Origin: Patellaria atrata CBS 101060
Taxonomy: Eukaryota; Ascomycota; Dothideomycetes; Patellariales; Patellariaceae
Length of the DNA: 64,000 nucleotides
Direction: 5' to 3'
Assembly: GCA_010093705.1 (NCBI GenBank)
Contig: MU006097.1
Location: 701,587 to 765,586 of the forward strand
Part shown: positions 1 to 11,931 of the stretch, one piece after another
Position numbering within the stretch: position 1 is the first letter of the stretch
Layout: each line of letters starts with the position of its first letter
Position numbers and translations under genes: made by a program
The notes under the pieces: generated by a model
The model's input: only the letters and a program-made list of their open reading frames with translations
The model's database searches: none
Told to the model about the DNA's origin: nothing

Positions 1-741
1 CGGCAACAAGCGAAACGGGGTGAGACAGTATGGCCCTCACATCATAGACCTACTTCATGCTCCGCTCTGCTCTCTCAAGTTTCTCGTCGCTTTCAGCCTT
101 TTACCAGTGCGCAATTGCATTGAATTTTTGTTATAGATGGAAAGAGGCTTAAGAGCGAGATTAGAGGGGCCTGGGCAGTTTGGTTTGAGGTGGTGTGTTT
201 TGCGGAGGTGTGGAGGATGTGCGAACGCAAGCTCGGAAAGGGGTAATGGTATAAAGAGAGAGGAAGAGCTCGGATCCTCGTGGTCTTGGGTTTAGGAGGT
301 AGGGTTGAGAGACCTTTTTTTTTTTCGCTACTTGTCGTCTTGACTATCTTATCATTTTCTCTCTGTCATTCTCTTCGGCAACTCTTCTAGAGAATCCGCT
401 CTTTTATTCTCAGTACGACGTTTATTGGATCACTGCGTTCTAAAGGAAACTTGAAGGATTAAGGGTGGCCTGGTGCCGTTGTTGTGCATATTCATATTCG
501 GACCATTCCAGTCTTTACTTCTGGGCCGTTGCCACTGTTGAAAATACCTCCCTTCCGCCATTATATTCTAATCGGGTTTATCTATACACGCTCTCTACTG
601 CGCATCCTACGCAACGTTCTCTCGAGTCCAGAGCCAAACTAAAGTTTTGCTCGCATCCCGTTTCGTCTAAGTTAAACCAAACCAACTCCTCAACCGGCAG
701 CGCACTATCAAAACCAAACCAATCTAACAACCAACCGAACA
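1..741. other. Intergenic, upstream of the secreted repeat protein
   Basis: I see no gene here. A T-run near 315-326 and a pyrimidine-rich stretch to about 400 probably belong to the promoter or 5' leader of the gene starting at 742. The longer reading frame entering from 465 is the off-frame shadow of that gene. Confidence 0.5.
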
Positions 742-1119
742 ATGCGCACCCCACTCATCCTCGTTCTCCTCTCCCTCCTCTCCCTCACCTTCGCTATCCC
801 AACTCTTTCCACCTCAAACACTCCTCTCCGCCCTCGTTCCCCCTCCCTCTTCACCCCCTCAAACACCCCCATCCGCGCCCGCACCCCGCACTCCTCAAAC
901 ATCATCCGCACCCGCAATCTAGTTCAAAACGTCCCCCTCAGACCCCGTTCCGACTCTGCGAATGCCCCGCTAAGGCCTCGCGAACCGCAGCGCCGTCCAG
1001 GAGGCTTCCGACGCCCCGGCCGCAGACCCCTCGGCCGCCCTGGGAGGAGACCCGTCAATTTCGGCGCTATCAGACCGAATGGGCAGTTGAATGCTGATTT
1101 CAATAAGGGGAGGCAGTAG
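742..1119 (+). CDS. Small secreted proline/arginine-rich repeat protein
   Basis: Intact 125-residue ORF. The first ~18 residues (MRTPLILVLLSLLSLTFA) are a clear signal peptide, so secretion is inferred. The mature part has four imperfect copies of a short unit: NTPLRPRS, NTPIRART, NVPLRPRS and NAPLRPRE. A basic segment follows with GFRRPGRRP and LGRPGRRP, then an NFGAIRPNG-type tail. There are no cysteines, which is unusual for a small secreted fungal effector. The RR pairs could be Kex2 sites, and evenly spaced units suggest a precursor cut into short Pro/Arg peptides; both are inferences. The coding strand is strongly C-rich, unlike most neighbours. I do not recognise a family. A cell-wall or structural role is the main alternative. 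It is single exon, with the start chosen because the signal peptide begins there. Confidence 0.72.
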   Translation: MRTPLILVLLSLLSLTFAIPTLSTSNTPLRPRSPSLFTPSNTPIRARTPHSSNIIRTRNLVQNVPLRPRSDSANAPLRPREPQRRPGGFRRPGRRPLGRPGRRPVNFGAIRPNGQLNADFNKGRQ

Positions 1120-1879
1120 GAGGGACGGGGCTAGCGGTTATCGAATCGCAGATGTACTGTACCGGAGAAAGATTAGTGAAGGGGGATCCTCGGGGGGGGT
1201 TGCGTAGAAGTGTGGATGCAGGTCCACATGGAACGTGAAGGTTGGATGGACGAGGCAATGAGATCATTTCGGTTTACTCAGTATATACGAATGAGCGCGC
1301 TGATACCTTTGTGCTTTGTCGACCGGGGGGTTGGGGGGGGGGAACCAGAGTGGAGGAAAATACCTGTGGCATGGGAGGTTATTTATTAGGGATCGGTCAG
1401 AATGTAACTGTATCATACATATTTCATTTCACGATGGATAAGAGCGTTTTTTCTTTTTTTCAATATTGGTAGTTTTACTATGAATGTGGTAGTTTATTCT
1501 TTCCGTGCTCGAGATATCGGCCATGTTCCCTTGGCGGAAGGTGCAATTGTGCCCTCCTTCCGCACCTGTGAAATCTGATTTAAGCAGTTGCGATTTCCCG
1601 ACGTGGTGAGAATAGAGTTAAAGACCGTGTTGAACGTATTCAATCTCTCGTTCTCCTATTCACAACATGCTTTGGTCCGCACAAAACGGAACTGCAGATC
1701 CTTTCGATCTAATCCACATCTCGACAATGGAAGACAGTAAACGCATCAACCTTAAATCTGCATGCCGCACTTGTTTGCGTACAGAATTTGGCTCTCGCAG
1801 AGAGACTAGTGTTCCCGCTTTCGTAGTGGTGAACCCTTTGGCGGAGCAATAACGAGCAGAAATACGCATTTCCGATCAC
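1120..1879. other. Intergenic between convergent genes
   Basis: This is the 3' space between the secreted repeat protein (+) and the next gene (-). It holds G-runs near 1190-1200 and 1325-1341 but no coding sequence I can support. The short frames at 1660-1870 show no family features. Confidence 0.5.
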
Positions 1880-2987
1880 TTAATCATCGAAATTGAACTC
1901 GTACTTGTCCATCATCTCCTTCCACCTCTCAGTATCTGCCTGCGACGGCTCTGCAGGATACAACATCCTGCTCTGTCGCATAACCTCATGATAGGTGTCG
2001 AACTGACAGCTCTTGGTGCAGCTACACTTTGGTGGACTATAAATGTTTAGCATCCATACCTGAAGGATACATCAAAATTGGTTCAACTTACTATTCTTGT
2101 CCTCTTTCCCTTCCAATCTCACTAGCATCGATAGCAGGAAATTTCCCCTCTCGTCTCTCGTCGAAGATGCTTTCCCATTTTCTCCTCGTGCTATCCTTCA
2201 CACACCCCTTCAACTCGATGCGCGGGATATGTTTGATATACTCAAACCCAAACGACAAAATCCAATCAACCAGCACCTTCTGACAACTCGTCTGCGGATA
2301 CGTCGCCCCACCCCTACTCAACAACCCATCAATATACGCCCACGGATCATAAAGAGCCCCATACTTGGTACTCGGGAACTCCATCGTAAGCATTTGTATC
2401 TGCGTAATCTCCTTCAGCTTCTTCCCGCACCCAAACTCGGATCGGAACGTGTTCATGATACCCGGAAGAGAAACGCCGAAAAAGATGAACCAATCCTTCA
2501 TTTCGAAGTCCAAATGTAGGACTCGAAGGGCGGTGTACGGCACCGTGTCGAGAGCCCTGAAGAACCCATACGCATGCCATGGCATCGAGAAATATTTCGG
2601 CGTCCTTGTCCAAGCCATGTATAACGCTTCCTCTCCAATCTGCTTATTCAGCCGCAAGATTTCCAAATTAGGCCTGTCTGTCGTCATCTTATGCAGCGGA
2701 GAAACTGGCTGTTCAGGCGAGCCTCGTGGTAACAGGGCGAAAGCGCATTGGCGTTGGCCGAGCTTGGCGTGCCATTTGGGACGAGCTTTTGGGAAAGGTG
2801 GAATGCTCTTTGAGACGGGTGTGATGCTAAATCCGAGGGTGTGGAAGTAGAGGAGTTCACGAATTTCGGAGGGGAGTCTCATTATGTCAAAGGTCTTGCC
2901 GTTGCGGACCCACCAGCGCCATTGCGCGTCATAGCCTGCTTGACCACACAGATCGCGGTGGGGCATGGTTTTGCTCCGCGTCAACAT
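1880..2987 (-). CDS. Conserved-type fungal protein with F-box/2EXR-like N-terminus
   Basis: Two exons on the minus strand: 2987-2092 and 2036-1880. The 55-bp intron starts GTAAGT and ends TTTATAG. Joining them reads ...RGQE-Y-PPKCSC... and runs to a TAA, giving about 350 residues. The segment FDIMRLPSEIRELLYFHTLG (residues ~33-52) is the kind of leucine/proline-rich opening seen in F-box-like and 2EXR fungal proteins, followed by NLEILRLNKQIGEEALYM. That supports a family-level guess only; no biochemical function can be assigned. The C-terminal exon is acidic and contains CSCTKSC, possibly metal-binding. Such genes are common, often expanded, and usually of unknown role in Pezizomycotina. Confidence 0.68.
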
Positions 2988-3827
2988 TATTCGGTGGGTG
3001 TGGTGCAGTTGGTAGAGTATACGAGGTATAGCAGAGTATATAGGCCCGAATGAACCGTTAAACTGCGGTTTAGGGTTCCAGCGACGTTGCTATAGCTTCG
3101 GAGTCAAGTAGATGTGGAGGTAAGGTGGTAGCTAGGTCGCTCAATGTAGAGCTGATACGGCTGAGAATACGAGACGCAAGTACAAGCTTTGTAGTATACT
3201 ATAGATCAAGAAATTAGCTCTAGAACCTTAGGATAACGCACCAATTCGCTTACCAGAGATTTTCTCATGTACAAGTCTCAAAGACCATTATCTGGTAAAC
3301 AAGGAGGAGGGGAAAATGGGGGGTTTATAATTCTGAGAAGAATTTGTACAACTTTACCAGAAAGAGACCATGGGCCTGCAAAGCCCCACCAAACGTCTCA
3401 TAATCTCATGCACTCATAAACATATACAACACATAAGGGGGGTGGCAACAGTCACATCCACATCATGAGTGGTGATCCGTAATCCTACCTGCTGCAATCT
3501 TGCTTTTCCAACAAAAACATCACGCCGACATTATCGCGGATCGATGATGAGAGACCCTACTCATCCAATAGCATGGAGTCGATAAGAGCTATCTTTGAGA
3601 CATCCCGTGACTGCGGTTCCTACAGACGGGATGAGCCGGCTTACGTGGGGTCGCTTAACATTCCGAAAAGAGTTTAGATCGGCATTTTGACGTCGTCAAT
3701 CGTTTCTCCGCCTTAATTGGTCTCTACCAGTCCATATCCAACATTTGTTGTTTCAATATGTCTATCATCCGTTTTATACCATCTATATCCTACATGCCCT
3801 TTTAATATTTGCATCCACAGAGTGCAA
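2988..3827. other. Intergenic, no gene seen
   Basis: No supported gene. Positions 3001-3018 resemble a tRNA A-box, but no matching B-box or cloverleaf follows (see rejected items). The stretch is the upstream region of the F-box-like gene and the 3' side of the phospholipase D gene. Confidence 0.5.
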
Positions 3828-6800
3828 CTATGTGTACACTTCCTCAGTAAAGGCATTCAACCCCAGTCCCTCCTTCGCAATATCCTCTTCCTTCAAAAAC
3901 AACAATGGCATCTCCACTAACGTCCCCTTAATCCTGCTCAACCACTCCTTCACCTCCCCAATACCACCTGGGAACTCCTCAGCGACCACATGGCCCCACT
4001 TGTACTTGCTGGGCTTCTTCTCCTTTCCATCTTTATCTTTCTCACCCGCCGCAAAGAAGCGGGAGTAGTACTCATCGTACTGTTTCCAGTTCCTGACACC
4101 ATCGTAGGGAACTGGATGGAAGAGTTTCCCGAACGCCTCCGTATTCGTACGTGCACGAGTGTTCCAGAAGTTGATGAACCGGTCGTCGAGAGGATCGGCA
4201 ACGAGTTGATCTTCGCGTGATCCGTAGTCGTAGATGTTAGGCGTTCCAACAGGTTCGAAGTTAGCATCTGGACGTTCCATGTCTTGTGCTGGTATCAATC
4301 CCAGGTGCTTTCGGAAGATCTGTCGCCGTAGAGTTCCTGCGAATTTGGAAGCCCGCCATGGCCTTCCGTTCATGCTAGACTCGAGAGGCGTTGGGTCCTC
4401 GATAACAACGGCAATTTCGGAATCATGGTCACCTAGTTGTGACCGGTCGTTTAGATTGGCAGATCCGCAAATGACGATTCGATCATCAGCAATAAGCAGC
4501 TAATACCGTGAGCACATGCATAAATCATTGTATAGGTTTCAACCACTCACCTTAGAATGTATATAAAGCTCCTCACTCACGAATGCGTCAATTTCGTCGA
4601 CGTTACCTTGCTCCCAGGGTACGTTCCGGATATCCTCACCGCCCAGCATATAGCATTCCGAGACAGAGTCCCACCTACCGCTTCCCAAACCTTGATGGTG
4701 GCCTATTTGTTGAGCACCTTGCTGATATGCCTGATATGTCTGGCCTTGGCCATACAGTCGTTCACTTGTATACCCTGTACTCGGTTCATATCCCGGCCGT
4801 TGGGAATACCGAGGAGCTTGCCCTTGGCTATATGGTTGTACTATACGACTACCTTCCTCATACATACCACCGTACGCTACATCGTGCTGTTTGCGTGCTT
4901 CTTCGTACGGAATACCGGCACGTTGCTCAGCTTCTTTCATTGCTGCACTTGAGTTGATCCGGTCATAACTACGGAGATTATAGAATCGGATGTACTCCAT
5001 AGGGTTGAACCCTGCACGAGCTACCTCTTCCATGATACTATGTCCACCGCGGTTGATAGAGTCGTACTGAAACTCCATAATAGCACGAGTACCTAGAGCA
5101 TCATCCCCCTTAAGATCTCCAGCAAAAGCGGGAACGGCTGGCATCAGTACAGTTACTTTAAACCTTTCGCCGGCTCTTGCTGCACGGGTGATGCGTTCAA
5201 CAATAGCAGCGCCGATTCTGTTTTTGATCGGCTTTTGCTGGTCTCCTGTTGCCGTGATGAAGAATTGATTTTCAATATAGATAAAATGTTGGCTGTTTCT
5301 TATCACATTTATATACGCATCTGCGATGGAATGCTTGCTTGTTGTTAACGTAGTCTAGATCAAAAGAATAGTTGACTCACCTCAACCGTCACTCCATGGC
5401 TCCATTTCGCGCAACTCCTAGTCAGTTGAACAGCGGCACCTCCTCGAGGCCGAGACGCAGGGGATTCTTCGTAACCGTGATGCTCGGGCGTGAAATGATC
5501 GCCATACCTGCTTTCAAACTCCTGTCTTCCCTCATCAAGTTTTTGCTGCAATTTTTGGCGGAAACCTCCTCTACTACCGCTGAGGAATCCCCGATCTCCA
5601 CGAGAATCATCTCCAAAACCACGTTCCCCATACTCATCTTCCTCGATACCTCTTCGTCCTTGTTGGGACGGCTGAGCATAGGGCTGTCCTTGTCCGTGAT
5701 GATGCATTACTCCGTGGTGGACATGACCCGATCCTTGCGAAAGGCTAAGGCGTGTGTATCTGGTATCATTTCTAGATGTATATTTCTCATCGTATATAAA
5801 GTTCCACCTCTGGATAAAGTGAGTTTGGAGGTCCTGGACCACGGGACCGCTCAAACACAAGGCGACGTCGGTCCATCCCATTCGTGAACTATTCGAACGG
5901 TCGAGTTTGTTATTTTGCCAATTAGCGACGTCTTGGAAGTCCATTACTCGGGCATTATTGAAGTCCTGACCTGGAAAGACAATGTTATTCAGATCACCCG
6001 GATGGGCATCAGCAATAGGATGCTGATTGGTATCCCAACGTCCATAGCAGAGATCTAGCCCACCCATGAACGCGGTGTGGCCATCAACAAGACATAATTT
6101 CTCGTGATGTGCCCAGTAGAGGACTGTTCCCTCGTGCGCACCGTAAATTGCTTTCAGAGCGTCACCAGGTAACTTCGATGCGCTTGCTGCAGTCAAACTC
6201 ATATTCTGGAACGATTGAACAAAAGAAGATGTCAAGACCTGTCGATCCGGGAGATGGTCAGGATGACGGAAGACGGCGATATTAGGATGTTCTTTCTCCA
6301 GTAGGTGCTTGGTATGGGCGGATGAGACTGTTATAGGAGGAGCTATTAGCGGACTTTCCTCTTCTACCATTTCCAAAGACTTGAATATAACGTCTAGCCC
6401 AAAACATGCGAGCACGCTGGTGACGGGGTCGGTGGATCGTGGCAATAGAGAATGTAGGTATTCTGGCAATGTTGGGTTTAGGTACTTACGGGTGAGGGCT
6501 TGAGTGACCTACGAAAGTGATTAGAATATGTTCGTATTCCATTTGTTCAAGTCTTACCTCTTTGTAGACGATTATATTGACCTTTACACCCCTCTCCGCA
6601 GCAGCTTTTAGCATTCGATCAATTCGATATTCCTCATGTCGAGCTGGGGGACGCCGAAGGTAGAGTTCTGGAGACAACCACCCTGGACCCGTGAGAGAAC
6701 TGCTTCCGACGATGAATTGGAACTATTGACATACAATCTAGGATCCATATTGATTCTCTTGCTTGCTCTATTGCCCTAGAGACGGCCCACATGTAACCAC

Positions 6801-7305
6801 AACCATCAACGTACCATTTCACATCGTTTCCTTCTCGTGGTGGAGCAAAACTGTGAAATCTATGCTCGTGCTCATGGCTTCCGTCGGGACATACTCCGCT
6901 TTCGTGAGTATGACCGTGAACATCTCCCGTACCCGCTACTCTGCCCTTTATCTCGGTACCCAATCCATGAACCACGCTATGCACCTTGTCAAATAACCCT
7001 GACATACCCGAGGACGATTTAGGTGGTTGTGGAGAATGCGTAGAGTACGGGTCAGATTGATAATTCTGTTGCTGTAGATGGGGTTGGTATAATTGGGTGG
7101 GATTCTCAAAACACAAATAAGTTAGCAGTCGAGTGATTGAGGTGGAGGTCTAGTTCCTCACTGTCTGATGAGACTGTAATGGGTGATTTCCCTGTCGACG
7201 AAACCTGTTATAGACGTCACCGAATAAACTTCGGTCGTTCTCATCATCATGCCCGTGATATTCCCCGTACGCTAGATCGTCGTCATCACGTTTCCTGTTC
7301 GCCAT
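3828..7305 (-). CDS. Phospholipase D (two HKD motifs), seven exons
   Basis: Hydrolyses phosphatidylcholine-type lipids to phosphatidic acid. Exons: 7305-7162, 7104-6735, 6682-6558, 6508-6490, 6327-5381, 5333-4551 and 4499-3828, summing to 3060 nt (1019 residues). Introns are 57, 52, 49, 162, 47 and 51 bp. The first catalytic motif, HEKLCLVDGHTAFMGGLDLC, lies in exon 5. The second, YIHSK-LLIADDRIVICGSAN, is split by the intron at 4500-4550. Other family blocks are ESIWILDWWLSPELYLRRPP and IENQFFITATGD. No PX or PH domain is visible, so it resembles the short fungal PLD class more than yeast Spo14. The His-rich, Gln/Gly-rich stretches between the motifs (exon 2, end of exon 5, middle of exon 6) look disordered. 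The fourth exon is only 19 nt. Identity is firm; exact boundaries are inferred from splice signals and frame. Confidence 0.93.
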
Positions 7306-7969
7306 GGTTCTCCACTACTCGCAATCCTATTTAGCTAAGAGATACTCACAGGCGATCGAAAGCTTAAGGGTAACTTGGCAGATGAAGTAATGTCACCCAA
7401 AAGGATCTATATTAAGGGGATTGTAGCTAGGAATAATACAGATCATCTCTTATTAGGTTGCATTTGAGGAGCTGAGGATTCCCCGCCTGACGATGGAGGG
7501 GTAGTTCGAGTTCTAGTTCTAATTGTTGGCAAACTCCTGCAAGGATCAGCTCCTGGGATCAAACGGAACGTCATAGGTTTGGAAATACTACATCCAGTCT
7601 TATACAGTAAGTTCTTCCATTGTACGCTCAATATGATTTATTCGGGGTATTATTTTACCTTCTTTTCCACGGTGTGGATTAAAAATTATCCGCAACATTG
7701 ACTTTCATTATCTAGAACTCCCAAACTAATTAATTTGATCCGTGTACTTTACAGGGACAACAAGATGGATCATTTCCAAACTTGAGGGCTCCTTTTGACT
7801 ATAGTACAAGGGGAATAGAACTCAATTGTGGCCATAATATGCCATAACCATGCTTCCAATTGGCTGCTGCAGATGTTCAGCTATGACATGTGGGAAGGAA
7901 ACCTATAGAATGATAAGAATTCGAATGAATAACAGAAACCTTGGGAGACAAAAGTGCTCATACGTACTG
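7306..7969. other. Intergenic, promoter side of the PLD gene
   Basis: No gene I can support. A 62-codon minus frame (7443-7631) shows no family features. The A/T-rich stretch at 7620-7760 is probably regulatory or neutral spacer. Confidence 0.45.
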
Positions 7970-8815
7970 TCAAAACCATCGAGCCAATTTGGATCTGTCA
8001 GGCCGTTCATTCGGAATCCCGGCCTGCTCTTGGGTCCTCTTCTTCGCCCTCTTCTTCTTGTCTCTCTCCCGCTTCTCGGTGATCATCACCAGACTCACAA
8101 TGATCTCCGAGCACGACTCTCTCCAAACCTCATGATCCAATGCATTCTCCCCACCATCCAGAATCCAAATGTTCATGGCGGTGTCGAACAGCTGTCCCGC
8201 AAGCTCTGATCTTGTGAGATTGCATCCATGCAAAGAATTGATGAACCTCTCGATAGTGAACACAAGTGCTGTGAGGGACTTGGTATCGTACGGTAAGACC
8301 GTGCCGAATCTCTCCGCATACCAATTCGACTCATTTATGTGCTCCTGGAGAACCTTGGCAAAATCTATCTTCATCAGACCTTTCTGCACCTCGATCATCC
8401 ACGTCTCTCCTTCTTCGTCCATTCTGAACAATTCGTTGTTCCCTTCGCACGTCTTCGCAATGCAAACATTCCTAGGTTGCCTTTCCATGTCTTTCGGAAG
8501 GAGGTGTAGGAAAGAGGGAGTCACTTTTTGAAGCCACTCACGCAGGCAACCTTCGTGGTATGTGCAACCGCAAGGAACCTGGAGGCGCGGCGATTGTTTG
8601 ACATCGCTTTCAACACCGCAGAGCACACAGAGCGCGTACGTTGTATTGTCCTGGATCAGCGCTCGCTTCAAAAAGCGATTGACACGGGCATTGAAGATTA
8701 GGTTGTTGAGAAGCATGAGCGAGAGGTCGGACGTAATTGATTCTTGGGCTGGTGGAGCAAGTGCAGAATAGGACGTCCAGTCCTGTATGGGGAAAGAAGA
8801 GCTCAGGCGATACAT
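7970..8815 (-). CDS. RING-like zinc-finger protein (putative E3 ligase)
   Basis: Intact single-exon ORF of 281 residues. Near residues 62-85 it has CVLCG, then PCGCTYHEGCLREWL, and after ~30 residues CIAKTC. This reads as a C-x2-C ... C-x-C-x2-H-x2-C ... C-x4-C zinc-binding array. It is RING-like but has Cys where classical RING-HC has His, and the last cysteine pair is spaced more widely than usual. If it binds zinc, ubiquitin ligase activity would be expected from the family; that is inference. The rest (~190 residues) is helical-looking with no other domain I recognise, and the C-terminus is Lys/Arg-rich (KRERDKKKRAKKR), possibly a nuclear signal. The stop falls just before a GTACGT, so a longer spliced form is possible but unnecessary. 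Confidence 0.7.
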   Translation of the reverse strand: MYRLSSSFPIQDWTSYSALAPPAQESITSDLSLMLLNNLIFNARVNRFLKRALIQDNTTYALCVLCGVESDVKQSPRLQVPCGCTYHEGCLREWLQKVTPSFLHLLPKDMERQPRNVCIAKTCEGNNELFRMDEEGETWMIEVQKGLMKIDFAKVLQEHINESNWYAERFGTVLPYDTKSLTALVFTIERFINSLHGCNLTRSELAGQLFDTAMNIWILDGGENALDHEVWRESCSEIIVSLVMITEKRERDKKKRAKKRTQEQAGIPNERPDRSKLARWF

Positions 8816-9319
8816 GGTGGAACGGCCGACTTTGCACGACGAGTCCTGTGTATCGCTTATGTTGTTATTGTATTTGATTTGATGATTGCTAAGTTGTTGA
8901 TAGACGTCGTTGAGGTTTGTTTGGCTTTCAGGAGAGAAAATGAGAATGGAAAGTTGCGTGTGGAAAGCGAGGTTTAAATAAGAAGATTGTTGGTGTTGAC
9001 ATATATTCGTACGTGAACTGTGACTTTGTGAAGTGACAAAATAAAAGGGGTTTGGCGAACAACCGCGTGATCTTCTATGCGTCCTAATTCACGGTGGACA
9101 TTCCTCGCTGATTGTACGTTTGTTGTACGAGCATTGATAAACAGTACCATTAATTTTTGGAGAACCTTCATAGTTAATATGACTTAGCTGTTTAAACCAG
9201 CGGTGGTGCAAATGTACAGCCTACTCATCCCGTACAACTCAGCCAGAATGGTTGTCGATAATAATCGCACCATCCGTAAGGAACTCCCATGACCACAGAA
9301 AGGATAAGCCTGATCAGAT
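8816..9319. other. Intergenic
   Basis: No coding sequence recognised. This is the upstream region of the RING-like gene and the spacer to the decayed NLR gene. The short frames at 8974-9171 and 9184-9408 show no family features. Confidence 0.45.
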
Positions 9320-11931
9320 CTAAGTATCCTTCTTCCAATCTCTTTCTGATGCCATTGCTGCTTGCGCCTCTTTCCACAGTTTCCATGTAACCTCTGGTTG
9401 ACCACCATTTTCTATTATCATACTAAAGGCTACGCCGTGTTCAGTACCATGATCCAGGGAGTCTTGGTCTGCTCCTGCGTGGATTAGAAGTTTGGATATC
9501 TCAATAAGTCCACGAAAGGCAGCAACCTGAAGAGCAGTAGACCTATAACGGCACCCAGGAGCTTCAAGATCAAAATCTGGATACTCTCATAATATGAATT
9601 CAACAATGGCGACTAGCCCAAAGGATGCTGCATAATACAGAGGTTGAGAAGCTTCAATATACTTGAGTGGAATTTGAGGATTTTGGTACTGCACCCAGGA
9701 GCTGAAGTTTCCACCCCGTGGTAGTTTAGTCGTCTCTAGGATTTCCGATATTCTTAAGAGACCCTCTTGGTCTACTGACATTTCGTGGATTCCCCATTGC
9801 AACACAGCGTAGTCAAGGAAGGAGTATTGCTTACACAGCCAATCATCGCCACGGAAAAAAGAATGTTCAGGTGTAGGATCTACAAAATCTTCAAAAATCA
9901 GATATGTAAAACACTTATGCATAATCCTCGCATTAGTTGATTTATGTTCCAGTGTAAAGAATGACGCTGGGCTAGAGACTATCCACTCAGAGGTTAAGAA
10001 CGTTTTGATCGATGAATGTGCGAGATACACGTCGTCAGTAAGGTCCCTGTAGATTAGAAGTCCCTGGCAAATGTTGATCAGAACATACGGATCCGGTAAT
10101 CTGCTATCTTCATCCATTGAACAGTCTCTATCTTCAAGCGCAACAGCTTCCCCTAATTCGGTCAAGGTTAATGGTTTGGTAGCGAAACAACGTATCAAAA
10201 GTGCTTCACGGGCCAAATGCATATCCGAGGGATTGTGAAGCCTGTTAAGCATGTTACTGTACGTTTGGTTAGGATTCGGCGGGATTTGGGTAAGCCTTCT
10301 TTTTATCTCTCTGCCCGTACGACAAGCTGAGAGATTATCGAGGGTCAGTTGAGCCCATCTGAACCTAATTACTGTCAGTTTCAGAAATCTACTCTATTAT
10401 CTCTTGTCTGCCGGGAGCATTCCTCGCCCACTGTACGCTCGATTTCGAGGTGGCCTTCTCGCCCTCTTCATTGGAAATGGAAAACGTACGAAGGACCCCA
10501 ATCGTACGTTACGATTGGATGTACAACTGACGAAGGTTGGTTGATAATGTTCGATTAACCATCCAGCAGCAGATGTCCAGAAAGCGTACGGAGGCCGAGA
10601 AATGCAAACAATGACAGGGAAGGTGATATGTGGCACTTACATTCCGTCTGCACCGTCTAGAATTACTTCTTCAACTTCATCCTTCAACTCGGTTCGAATG
10701 GAGCCAAATTTTCTGTCCGAAGCGAGTCTATCACTAACAACGCGACCAATATCTTTCATGACGAGGATCGCTTCCATTGTCACAAGCTTAAGATCCATGT
10801 CAGAGACTATACTTTTATCTGGAAATAGTGTTATTGTTAATAGCAGACGAATGTTCGGAGCAGCTTTAGTCACGTTAACCAAAGACTTGACAAGCATTAC
10901 GCTTTCTTCGCTCTCATTCACTGCGTCGATACAAATGAGTGCGCCTTTTAAGCTTGCAAGGCCTCGAGACAGTAGCTGCTTAAGATTGTCCAATCGTAAC
11001 CTCTTATGCAGACCTAATTTCTTCTCTTGCTCGTATATTGGCTCGACGTCTCGTAAGATATGCGGTAGGGCCTTGGAAAGTTGAGCCACTAAAGAGCCTA
11101 GGACATTTCTAGAGTCCTGCGCATCATTATTACTGATCGTACAGTAAAAATCCAGCAGAGCGACGCTCGGATCGACCACAGGAGCATCAGATATTTCTTG
11201 AACGACGTGGGAGAACAGCGTCGTCTTTCCGGAGTCCGATTTTCCTTACAACCAAAGTATCCGTTCCTTACAGGTGTCGTCAAGCCACTCACCCAAGGGG
11301 CCGTATCGGAACCAGTCACCTGTCCTTGGGTGCTAGAAGGCATGAGCATGATCATGGAGCTCCTGTGCATTTACAGGTGCAATCCATTTCAGAATTTCGA
11401 ACTCTTTACATCTGCTAGCAGTTAGTACGCGAACTCTTATTGGCTTCGTATGAGAGAGCCTTGCCGATCCCCTTCTCATCCCGACGCTTTTTATCATCCG
11501 TCACGATATCTGAGAGAAATTTGATATCCGAGTAAATATCTTTAAGGGTACCAGAACTTATCATTCAACATGGACAGAATAAGCCATGTCTTCACTCTTT
11601 CTAATCGTGCTAGATGATCGTTCATTTCCTCAGCTTTAAGGGGCCAATGTAGCTTTTGGGCCAACTTCATAGCTCGAGTTTTAGGTTCCTCTACTTTTTT
11701 GAGGAGCTCTTGCAGAAAGCTTTGAGCCGATGACAGAACATCGTTCAAGTCAGTTGAATGGGTTCCTTTCAATGAGTTCGTCTGGATCTGTTCTAGAACT
11801 CCTTTAAGGGCGAACAGTTCGGAACAGAGCCTACTAATTTCGGCTCCAGCACCTTTCAAAGATGGGCGCTATTCATATACATGGTGAAGGATCTCTCTGA
11901 TAGAAAGAACAAGACCAGCAATGTCCGCCAT
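9320..11931 (-). pseudogene. Decayed NACHT-ankyrin NLR (STAND-type) gene
   Basis: A host NLR gene on the minus strand, recognisable end to end but broken. In order: an N-terminal helical STAND-type segment (MADIAGLVLSIREILHH from 11931, then FALKGVLEQI); a pre-NACHT block EFEILKWIAPVNAQELHDHA; a P-loop GKSDSGKTTLFSHVV near 11190-11230; a Walker-B-like region LKGALICIDAVNESEESVML; and a block DMHLAREALLIRCFATKPLT typical of the region after NACHT. It ends with ankyrin-like units, e.g. TALQVAAFRGLIEISKLLIH and then AGADQD. A ~270-bp intron (GTAAGT at 10641, acceptor near 10366) restores ...GMFRWAQLTLDNLSACRTG. At least five in-frame stops plus an apparent frame change near 11380-11540 interrupt it, e.g. 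before the P-loop and before EYPDFDLEA. Intact relatives act in allorecognition or innate immunity; this copy is presumably dead. Confidence 0.8.

Noticed and set aside
465-1097. 210-codon plus frame over the secreted repeat protein
   Set aside because: Off-frame shadow of the C-rich gene at 742; no sensible domain, and it spans the likely leader.
3001-3090. tRNA-like A-box (TGGTGCAGTTGGTAGAG)
   Set aside because: It matches the A-box consensus, but the nearby GGGTTCCAGCGA is a poor B-box, and no acceptor stem or anticodon arm can be folded by eye.
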